A stretch of DNA of 8,284 nt from Desulfobacterales bacterium (lineage in GTDB: Bacteria > Desulfobacterota > Desulfobacteria > Desulfobacterales > RPRI01), in contig JAUYEO010000033.1 of NCBI GenBank assembly GCA_030689795.1, forward strand, positions 1-8,284, in the 5' to 3' direction. Made by a program: the position numbers and the translations under genes. The notes below the pieces were generated by a model. That model did no database searches. It was not told where the DNA came from and saw only the letters and a list, made by a program, of their open reading frames with translations. Shown here one piece after another: positions 1-5,684 of this stretch (positions are counted from its first letter, which is position 1; each line of letters starts with the position of its first letter).

Positions 1-1275
1 CCTGATGTACCCATATCCACCGTAAACCTGCATTGCCTGGCTGCAGACTTCAAATGATCGGTCGGTCACATACCCCTTGGCAATCGGCGTCAGGACTTCG
101 ATCAGGCCGTGCCATTTTTCCTTTTCCGCTTCATCGACAGAGATGGTCGCCCGATCTTCACAATACGCCACAAAGTAAAGGAGGCTGCGCATGGCATCTA
201 CATAGGATTTCATGCTCAGCAGCATACGCCGCACATCAGGGTGCTGTATAATAGGAACCGATGGAGCATTCGCATCCATCATTTGAAGCAGGTTTTTTCC
301 CTGAACACGCTGTCTCGCATAGTTAACGGCATACATGTAAGCTGAAGAGGCGCAGGTAAAACCCTGAAGGCCGACCAGCAGACGGGCTTCATTCATCATG
401 AGAAACATCGCCTTCATGCCTTTGTTCTTTTCTCCAAGAAGAGTTCCCCGGCACTTGCCCTTTCCGCCCAGCGCAAGTGAACATGTGGAATTTCCATGGA
501 TACCCATTTTTTCTTCTATGCCCGTACAAACTACGTCGTTGAATTCGCCGAGGCTTCCGTCGTCGTTAACCCATATCTTGGGCACAAGGAACAAAGAAAT
601 TCCCTTCGTACCGGCCGGGGCGCCCTCTATTCGGGCAAGAACCGGATGGATTATGTTTTCAGCAAGATCATGTTCGCCGCCTGAAATAAATATCTTATTG
701 CCCGTTATCGAATATGTGCCGTCGTCATTCATTTTTGCGCACGTGGCAAGAGCCCCGACATCAGAGCCGGCTTCGGGCTCGGTAAGAAGCATCGTACCGC
801 ACCATTGACCGGTATACATCTTTTTCAGATAAAGCTTTTTCTGATCCTCTGTGCCGAATGTTTCAACCAATTTACCGGCCCCATGGCTCAGGCCGGGATA
901 CATCATAAAGGCAAAATTGGCGCCGACAAGATAGTCGCCTGCTGCTATAGCAATAGTTTTGGGCATGCCCTGGCCGCCCCATTCGGGGTCTTCCGTCATG
1001 GCAACCCATTCCCCCTTCTTGATCAGATCATAAACCCTGTGAAAACTCTCGGGAACGCTTACCTTGCCGTTATCAAGCCTGCACCCTTCCCTGTCTCCTA
1101 ACTTCTGGGTCGGAAGCACTTCTTTTATAGCCAGATTACGCGCTTCCGATATGATCATATCAATTGTTTTTTTGGTAAACTCCATGTACTTTTCGTGCTT
1201 GCTGAGATCTGAGACCTGCAATTGTTCGTGCAGAACAAAATCCACATCCCTTCTATCGGCTATTAGCTGTGCCAT
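1..1275 (-). CDS. Acyl-CoA dehydrogenase, long DmdC-like type (3' end cut by window)
   Basis: FAD-dependent enzyme that introduces the alpha-beta double bond into an acyl-CoA, passing electrons to electron-transfer flavoprotein in the cytoplasm. The frame is open from ATG at 1275 to position 1 (425 codons, no stop), so the C-terminus lies outside. Visible are a short N-terminal segment typical of the long subfamily (residues about 1-35), the alpha-helical N domain (about 36-155), the acyl-CoA dehydrogenase signature CGTMLLTEPEAGSDVG (159-174) with the beta domain after it, and the C-terminal helical domain ending at VYGGYGYIR (417-425). The catalytic glutamate region would follow just beyond the window. 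Family members of this type usually run to about 600 residues, so roughly 170 are missing. AAGGAG lies at 1285-1290, correctly spaced. It is the second gene of an operon, 25 bp after the TetR gene. The exact substrate (fatty, methylmercaptopropionyl or other acyl-CoA) cannot be read from the sequence. Confidence 0.93.
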   Translation of the reverse strand, partial: MAQLIADRRDVDFVLHEQLQVSDLSKHEKYMEFTKKTIDMIISEARNLAIKEVLPTQKLGDREGCRLDNGKVSVPESFHRVYDLIKKGEWVAMTEDPEWGGQGMPKTIAIAAGDYLVGANFAFMMYPGLSHGAGKLVETFGTEDQKKLYLKKMYTGQWCGTMLLTEPEAGSDVGALATCAKMNDDGTYSITGNKIFISGGEHDLAENIIHPVLARIEGAPAGTKGISLFLVPKIWVNDDGSLGEFNDVVCTGIEEKMGIHGNSTCSLALGGKGKCRGTLLGEKNKGMKAMFLMMNEARLLVGLQGFTCASSAYMYAVNYARQRVQGKNLLQMMDANAPSVPIIQHPDVRRMLLSMKSYVDAMRSLLYFVAYCEDRATISVDEAEKEKWHGLIEVLTPIAKGYVTDRSFEVCSQAMQVYGGYGYIR

Positions 1276-1300
1276 AATTGACTTCTCCTTAAATAGTAAT

Positions 1301-1936
1301 TTATAGGTTATTCTTTTCAGAATTTTCGTTCTTTATGTTTCCCGTATTGCCTATTCCTCTTATAAAAAGGTCAACAAGAGGATCGGCCATTGAAACAAGA
1401 TCATACTTCCCCTCCGAATGCAGCCAGGTATTTATTACCTCGTCGACACCGCCAAGTATGAACCGTTTTACAAGGCCGACATACAGGTCTTTGCGGACAC
1501 GCCCCTCATCCTGACCCCGCTCCACTATTTCCGAAACAATATCAAGATACAGCTTGGACATTTCCTTTATCTGCTCTTCAACAAGACGGCTGTTCTGGTG
1601 CGTTTCAGCCTGGTATAAGACCGCCATGTTCCTGTCATTCTGAAATTCTTCAAGATGACGGCGTATCAGATTTCTAAGCTTATCAAAGCTGTTGTCGGCC
1701 TTGTCAACCTCTTCTCTGAAACTGTCAAATACCTGCTTTGTTTTATAATTAAAAAACTGAACAAGGATATCATCTTTATTTTTAAAATATAAATATATGG
1801 TGCCATCGGCAACTCCGGCCTCCCGGGCAATCTGGGATATTGTCGACTGATAAAAACCCTGTTCGGCAAATACCTTGACGGCAGCCTCCAGTATGCGGTG
1901 GTACTTGTCGTTTCCTTTGACTTTATTATTGATCAC
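1301..1936 (-). CDS. TetR/AcrR-family repressor, FadR-like
   Basis: One-component repressor of 211 residues, normal for the family. The N-terminal DNA-binding domain covers about residues 10-56, with the helix-turn-helix TISQIAREAGVADGTIYLYF (32-51) and the family's typical KYHRILEAAVKVFAEQGF opening (11-28). The C-terminal ligand-binding half (about 60-195), with RFILGGVDEVINTWL (158-172), resembles FadR/YsiA-like regulators that bind long-chain acyl-CoA. The ligand is therefore inferred, not seen. The start codon is GTG (1934-1936); no in-frame ATG lies near, and GGAGG (1940-1944) is only 3 nt upstream, which is unusually close. It heads an operon with the acyl-CoA dehydrogenase, the classic arrangement for substrate-induced acyl-CoA degradation. 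The palindrome in its own promoter implies autorepression. The last 15 or so residues are polar and Asn-rich, probably a disordered tail. Confidence 0.93.
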   Translation of the reverse strand: MINNKVKGNDKYHRILEAAVKVFAEQGFYQSTISQIAREAGVADGTIYLYFKNKDDILVQFFNYKTKQVFDSFREEVDKADNSFDKLRNLIRRHLEEFQNDRNMAVLYQAETHQNSRLVEEQIKEMSKLYLDIVSEIVERGQDEGRVRKDLYVGLVKRFILGGVDEVINTWLHSEGKYDLVSMADPLVDLFIRGIGNTGNIKNENSEKNNL

Positions 1937-1965
1937 AGACCTCCGTTAAAACTTGATTTTAAAAC

Positions 1966-1994
1966 ATTATGAATGAATATTCATTCATTAACAA
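1966..1994 (-). promoter_or_regulatory. Sigma-70-like promoter of the tetR-acyl-CoA dehydrogenase operon
   Basis: Read on the minus strand, TTGTTA (1994-1989, 4 of 6 to consensus) is followed by a 17-nt spacer and CATAAT (1971-1966, 5 of 6). The box lies about 30 nt upstream of the GTG start. The spacer is filled by the perfect palindrome described separately, so repressor binding should exclude RNA polymerase. The call rests on motif match and position only. Confidence 0.65.
1969..1988. promoter_or_regulatory. Probable operator of the TetR/FadR-like repressor
   Basis: ATGAATGAATATTCATTCAT is a perfect 20-bp palindrome centred between 1978 and 1979. It occupies the spacer between the -35 and -10 boxes of the tetR promoter and overlaps the -10 by three bases. 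From memory, its core TGAATGAATATTCATTCA fits the Bacillus FadR (YsiA) box TGAATGA-N-TA-N-TCATTCA at every fixed position. That supports assigning it to the adjacent regulator. An isolated right half-site TCATTCA recurs at 2218-2224 without a convincing partner arm. Confidence 0.8.
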
Positions 1995-2014
1995 AGAGTT
2001 ATTTCGCCTGTCAA

Positions 2015-2036
2015 GTATAATCTTGAAAAATTATAC
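2015..2036. repeat. Inverted repeat GTATAAT / ATTATAC
   Basis: Perfect 7-bp arms GTATAAT (2015-2021) and ATTATAC (2030-2036) surround an 8-nt centre. Each arm contains TATAAT on one strand, so the structure could be an operator or a pair of divergent -10 boxes. No good -35 accompanies the plus-strand copy. Function unknown. Confidence 0.5.
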
Positions 2037-2052
2037 CTGGAGTGCTTCCAGG
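2036..2052. repeat. Small hairpin CCTGGA-GTGCT-TCCAGG
   Basis: A perfect 6-bp stem (2036-2041 with 2047-2052) around a 5-nt loop, abutting the preceding inverted repeat. No U-tract follows on the plus strand. On the minus strand a short T run follows, but no gene would be terminated there. It may be a regulatory site; this is weak. Confidence 0.4.
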
Positions 2053-2417
2053 AAATATCAGTTTTCAAAATCCTTCCAAAATTAATTTTTCAATCAATCA
2101 AACCAAGAAGTTATCAAAACATCTCAGATATTTTCATAATCAGACCCATTATCCCGATTTATAATAAAAATTGATGCATTCACGGAGTTCCTTTCTTTTG
2201 TAAATCATGTTGAGCACTCATTCATTTAAATGCCGGCTTCATAAAAAACTATGTTATAAAAAAATTACGAACTTTCAATTGCGTTTTTAAGGCGTTTATG
2301 ACTTAATTAAAACAATTTCCGGTTCTGCAAATCATTCTACTTAATGCCCATCCGGAAACAAATTATTAACATTTGTGAATTTCAAATAATGATGAGGGAG
2401 CTTAATGGAGCGAAAAA

Positions 2418-3884
2418 ATGAATAATGAATATCTTTTGAAAGCTATAAATGCTTTTAAAAGGAGAATCATAGTAATTTCTCCCGATTTCAATATCCTTGC
2501 CATTAACAGTGATTCAAATCAGACTTGGGAAAATGACATCGTAGGCAAATCTTGCTACAATGCTCTTTATGGCCGGACTTCACACTGTTTAAATTGCCCG
2601 GCTGTTAATGTCCTTGAAACAAAAAAACCCACCATGATGGACAGAAAAGCCCTGACAAATGAGGATAAAATGCTTTGTCGTTATTCCTATCCGATACTTT
2701 CAGGCGATAATATCGACGCTCTAGTAATTTTCGATTTTGAATTTCCGGCACTCGAAGGACTTGAAGAGAGGCTGAAAAGGTCAAACTCTTTTTTGCGAAA
2801 TCTGATCTTAAGCTCGGTGGACGGCGTTATCGCGGCAGATATGAAAGGCAAGCTTCTTATTTTCAACGATTCAGCTGCAGAAATCAGCGGTCATAAGGTT
2901 GAAGAAGCTTTGCATCAGCTTAACATCCGTGATGTATATCCGGGCGATGGCGCAAGAGAGATAATGAAGAAGCTCCGGAGCGACGACCATGGCGGAAAGG
3001 GAAAGCTGAAATCATACATAGTTGATGTCCTGGGGAAAAACGGCGAAAATATTCCCATCAGCCTGAATGCTTCAATTGTCTATGAAGAGGAACGCGAAGT
3101 TGCAACAATCGGATTTTTTCACGACTTGCGCGAAACCCTAAGGATGAAAAAGGAACTTGAAAAAGCTCAGATACAGATCCTCCAGTCGGAAAAAATGGCG
3201 TCTCTTGGAAAATTGGCGGCAGGCGTTGCACACCAGTTGAATAACCCGTTAAGCAGCATCACCCTTTTTACACAGCTTGTTCTTGAAGAATATAAACTTG
3301 AAGAAGGGGCGCGTAATGACCTTACCCGCGTCTATAAAGAGGCCCAGAGATGCCGGGACACGGTTAAGGAACTGCTCGAGTTTGCGCGGCAGACCCGCCA
3401 GGAAATGCGTCCGCACGATGTAAATAGTGCTATTTTGCGCACCGTGTTTCTGCTTGAAAACCAGACCCTTTTTCATAATATTGAGATAGAAAAGGAGCTC
3501 TCGCCCTCACTTCCTGAAGTTTACGGAGACATCCAGCAGCTGAATCATATTTTTATGAACATAATTTTAAATGCCGCGGATGCGATGGAAGGAAAGGGAG
3601 AGCTTTCCATAAAAAGTTATAAGCCCCTGCAAAGCGATACCGTAATCATTGAAATCTCAGACACCGGTCCCGGAATACCACAAAACATACTCCCACATAT
3701 ATTCGAACCCTTCTTTACAACGAAGGAGGAGGGAAAAGGCACAGGTCTCGGGCTTAGCCTTGTGTACAGCATGATAGATAATCACAAGGGAAGAATATAC
3801 GCAAAGAGCCGGCCGGGCAAAGGAACAACTTTTGTAATTGAACTTCCCACAGCCAAATTGGACAAGGAAGGAACTGTAAATTGA
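2418..3884 (+). CDS. Sensor histidine kinase with cysteine-motif PAS domain
   Basis: Predicted soluble sensor kinase of 488 residues; no transmembrane segment or signal peptide is apparent, so sensing is probably cytoplasmic. Domains: an N-terminal PAS-like domain (about 5-110) with CYNALYGRTSHCLNCP, giving Cys46, Cys57 and Cys60 plus Cys87; a second PAS domain (about 122-238); a coiled linker (239-258); a HisKA domain with the phosphoacceptor in AHQLNNPL (His272); and an HATPase_c domain with N-box NIILNAADAM (381-390), G1 DTGPGI (415-420), F-box FEPFFTT (429-435) and G2 GKGTGLGL (439-446). The residue after His272 is Gln where HisKA kinases usually have Glu or Asp. The start is ATG at 2418 with GGAG 7 nt upstream; an ATG at 2405 runs into a stop after six codons. 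The stop overlaps the next gene by 4 bp, so the pair is one operon. The cysteines suggest redox, metal or cofactor sensing, which is inference. Confidence 0.95.
   Translation: MNNEYLLKAINAFKRRIIVISPDFNILAINSDSNQTWENDIVGKSCYNALYGRTSHCLNCPAVNVLETKKPTMMDRKALTNEDKMLCRYSYPILSGDNIDALVIFDFEFPALEGLEERLKRSNSFLRNLILSSVDGVIAADMKGKLLIFNDSAAEISGHKVEEALHQLNIRDVYPGDGAREIMKKLRSDDHGGKGKLKSYIVDVLGKNGENIPISLNASIVYEEEREVATIGFFHDLRETLRMKKELEKAQIQILQSEKMASLGKLAAGVAHQLNNPLSSITLFTQLVLEEYKLEEGARNDLTRVYKEAQRCRDTVKELLEFARQTRQEMRPHDVNSAILRTVFLLENQTLFHNIEIEKELSPSLPEVYGDIQQLNHIFMNIILNAADAMEGKGELSIKSYKPLQSDTVIIEISDTGPGIPQNILPHIFEPFFTTKEEGKGTGLGLSLVYSMIDNHKGRIYAKSRPGKGTTFVIELPTAKLDKEGTVN
3866..3884 (+). promoter_or_regulatory. 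SD and TTG start in a 4-bp TTGA overlap (translational coupling)
   Basis: GGAAGGA (3866-3872) lies 8 nt before TTG (3881-3883). The TTG shares TTGA with the TGA stop (3882-3884) of the upstream kinase. The Shine-Dalgarno and the exact position of the receiver domain after this start support TTG over any later start. Coupled translation would keep the two signalling proteins near equal levels. Confidence 0.75.
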
Positions 3885-5404
3885 AAAACAATCCTGAAAC
3901 AGCATATGTTCTTGTTGTTGATGACGAAGAAGGAATAAGGAGCGGATCGGAAAGAATACTTATCCGGATGGGGTTAAAAGTGCTGACGGCGGCAAGAGGA
4001 AATGAAGCTCTTGATATCATGGAAAGGGAAGAAGTCTCAATAGTTCTTCTTGATCTGAAAATGCCCGGACTTGACGGGATGCAGGTTTTAAGACGAATCA
4101 AGGAAACCAACCTGAACGTTCTCGTCATAGTGATTACAGGTTACGCAACTGTTGAAACCGCAATTGAAGCCATGAAACAGGGCGCATATGATTTTATTGC
4201 AAAGCCTTTTGAGCCTGATCAACTGAGAATAGTCGTCAACCGTGCAAGAGAAAAAATAAAACTGACTTATGAGGCGGAAAGTCTTGAACTGGAAAGGAAA
4301 AGAACTCTGGCGGATCTTGGAACCGAAAAAAGCCGCGTCAGGACTATTATCGAATCTCTTCCAAACGGAATTGTTGTAACCAATTCATTGGGACAGGTTG
4401 CACTCATGAATCCGGCTCTTTTAAGATATATCGGCATCGACCCTTCATGCGGCCCAACAGGTGAACATATAGGCCATTACGTTAAAGACGAGGGATTTTG
4501 CAGGCTTGTTATGGAAATCTCACAGGGAAAGCATCTTGATGCCGGAGATGTTCCTGCATATGAGTTTTCCCCTGTTGAAGGCAAATTTCTCATGGCAAGG
4601 GGAAGGCCTGTTCTTGGAGATGAAAACGAATGCCTTGGCGCTGTTGTTGCGGTTGAAGATATTACAGCCCTGAAGGTGCTTGACAGACTCAAATCCGAAT
4701 TTGTAGCCAAGGTATCCCATGAACTGAGATCTCCGCTTTCCACAATTCATGAACAGATAGCCGTTGTTTTAAAAGACATGGCAGGCGAAGAATCCAACGA
4801 TGAAAAGCTCATCCTCGCCCGTGCAAAAGAAAAAACAAGCGGTCTTATCTCCCTTATAGGAGATCTTCTTGACTTATCCCGTATAGAAGCAGGCGCTGTT
4901 TATCATGAGCCAAAACTGGTGAATATAGATGTGTTGTTAAAGAACATCGTTGATTTCCTTGGCACCAGAGCAAAAAACAGGCAACAAGCATTAGTGCTGG
5001 AACTTCCCGATTACCCTCTTCCTTCTCTCACAACAGACCCAATGGCTCTTGAGAGTATATTCGGAAATCTCATAACAAACGCAATCAACTACACCCAGAA
5101 GGGCGGCAGCATAATTGTTACGGCCGGGCTTGCAGAAAATAACTTGATTGTGAAAGTTAAAGACAACGGCTTTGGGATTGAACAGACTGACATAGATAAA
5201 ATTTTCGATAAATTTTTCAGGGTAAAGAATGAAAAAACAAGGCTGATAACAGGCACCGGCCTTGGGCTTCCCATAGTAAAAGGTCTGTTAAACGATCTTG
5301 GCGGTTCAGTAAGCGTGGAAAGCGCTCCCGACAGGGGAAGTGTTTTTACCGTCTCTATCCCGGTTAAGAAACAATGTAACAACTCAGCCACCGATCTACG
5401 CTGA
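3881..5404 (+). CDS. Hybrid signalling protein: receiver-PAS-HisKA-HATPase
   Basis: 507-residue cytoplasmic protein. The N-terminal receiver (about 8-122) has the acidic pair Asp14/Asp15, phosphoacceptor Asp58 in LLDLKMP, Thr86 in VITGYA and Lys108 in AKPF, so it should be phosphorylatable. A charged helical linker (123-152) leads to a PAS domain (about 153-262). HisKA follows with SHELRSPL (His280), then HATPase_c with N-box NLITNAINY (396-404), G1 DNGFGI (428-433), F-box FDKFF (442-446) and G2 TGTGLGL (457-463). No DNA-binding or enzymatic output domain is present, so it is probably an intermediate in a relay: the upstream kinase phosphorylates Asp58, altering activity of this kinase on a partner elsewhere. 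The last eight codons (Asn500-Arg507) and the stop are supplied by a repeat element starting at 5376, so the ancestral C-terminus has been replaced. The ATPase fold ends about ten residues earlier, so function is probably intact. Confidence 0.94.
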   Translation: MKNNPETAYVLVVDDEEGIRSGSERILIRMGLKVLTAARGNEALDIMEREEVSIVLLDLKMPGLDGMQVLRRIKETNLNVLVIVITGYATVETAIEAMKQGAYDFIAKPFEPDQLRIVVNRAREKIKLTYEAESLELERKRTLADLGTEKSRVRTIIESLPNGIVVTNSLGQVALMNPALLRYIGIDPSCGPTGEHIGHYVKDEGFCRLVMEISQGKHLDAGDVPAYEFSPVEGKFLMARGRPVLGDENECLGAVVAVEDITALKVLDRLKSEFVAKVSHELRSPLSTIHEQIAVVLKDMAGEESNDEKLILARAKEKTSGLISLIGDLLDLSRIEAGAVYHEPKLVNIDVLLKNIVDFLGTRAKNRQQALVLELPDYPLPSLTTDPMALESIFGNLITNAINYTQKGGSIIVTAGLAENNLIVKVKDNGFGIEQTDIDKIFDKFFRVKNEKTRLITGTGLGLPIVKGLLNDLGGSVSVESAPDRGSVFTVSIPVKKQCNNSATDLR

Positions 5405-5421
5405 TCATCGCTGATATATTT
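5376..5421 (+). repeat. Left terminal inverted repeat of the element
   Basis: Begins GTAACAACTCAGCCACCGAT and continues as units of about 10 bp starting with GAT: 5393-5402, 5403-5412 and a degenerate third from 5413. Its first 29 bases are translated as the C-terminal tail and stop of the hybrid kinase. Confidence 0.7.
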
Positions 5422-5430
5422 TCTTTTATT

Positions 5431-5596
5431 GTAACTACTCAGGTTATTTAGACTGCAGGCTGAAGACTTTTAGCTTATGCACATGGACCGTATCCGTTCA
5501 CCCGGAACCTTTTTTTGCCTCCGCCAGTTCAAAAGCCCTGGGTTTCGCGTGATCACACTTGACTACCTCCTGCAGCTTACCCACCCGGGCAGTTAC
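5431..5596. repeat. Inner inverted-repeat unit, 166 bp
   Basis: GTAACTACTCAGG (5431-5443) pairs with CCCGGGCAGTTAC (5584-5596), matching 10 of 13. With a one-base gap the similarity resumes at CTGCAGG (5453-5459) against CCTGCAG (5569-5575), so the arms extend to about 28 bp. The inner ends share the GTAAC motif with the outer ends, giving four related ends in a symmetric nest. The 109-bp centre shows no coding signal. It could be an insertion of one family member inside another, or a degenerate composite. Confidence 0.6.
5496..5516 (+). terminator. Possible weak intrinsic terminator inside the element
   Basis: GTTC (5496-5499) and GAAC (5505-5508) can form a 4-bp stem, followed almost at once by seven T (5510-5516). 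The stem is short, so termination of the kinase operon here is only possible; the larger inverted repeats of the element could also act. Confidence 0.25.
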
Positions 5597-5635
5597 AAAA
5601 CTTCTAAGAATAATATCTGTTATTTCTTTGTATTT

Positions 5636-5681
5636 AAATCTATCTGCGTTCATCTGTGTGAATCTGTGGCTGAATAGTTAC
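5636..5681 (-). repeat. Right terminal inverted repeat of the element, with 10-bp tandem units
   Basis: On the plus strand it holds three units of 10 bp in register, ATCTGCGTTC (5642-5651), ATCTGTGTGA (5652-5661) and ATCTGTGGCT (5662-5671), then ends in CTGAATAGTTAC (5670-5681). It is the reverse complement of the left arm at 35 of 46 positions. Confidence 0.7.
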
Positions 5682-5684
5682 ATT

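Larger units (their letters stand above)
1995..2417. other. AT-rich divergent intergenic region
   Basis: No coding frame of significance is seen on either strand. It holds two short inverted repeats near its left end (2015-2052) and the ribosome binding site of the kinase gene (GGAG at 2407-2410). I could not identify a convincing sigma-70 or sigma-54 promoter for the rightward kinase operon: AATAAT (2385-2390) could be a -10 but has no matching -35, and no correctly spaced GG-N10-GC pair was noticed. Confidence 0.6.
5376..5681. mobile_element. MITE-like nested inverted-repeat element (non-coding)
   Basis: A 306-bp segment is bounded by imperfect terminal inverted repeats. The left end 5376-5421 and the reverse complement of 5636-5681 match at 35 of 46 positions without gaps, both starting GTAAC and sharing TCAGCCAC. 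An independent inverted pair lies inside (5431-5596). Nothing inside encodes a transposase; the open stretch at 5477-5677 looks like chance. The ends beginning GTAAC recall IS66-type ends (which begin GTAA), but that link is from memory and weak. No clear target duplication is seen: 5368-5375 and 5682-5689 differ at most positions. The left end overlaps the 3' end of the hybrid kinase gene; the right end lies 3 bp before the stop of the convergent phosphofructokinase gene. Confidence 0.7.

Noticed and set aside
33..1306. Several plus-strand frames over the acyl-CoA dehydrogenase.
   Set aside because: They are antisense shadows of a minus-strand gene with clear family signatures along its full length.
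2207..2224. Second FadR-like operator around TCATTCA.
   Set aside because: Only the right half matches; the expected left arm agrees at three of seven positions.
5477..5677. 66-codon plus-strand frame inside the repeat element.
   Set aside because: It runs through the inverted repeats and into the right arm, lacks a Shine-Dalgarno sequence, and has no recognisable domain.
5376..5681. CRISPR array or integron-like array.
   Set aside because: Repeats are inverted and nested, with no regular direct repeat-spacer pattern and no cas or integrase gene.
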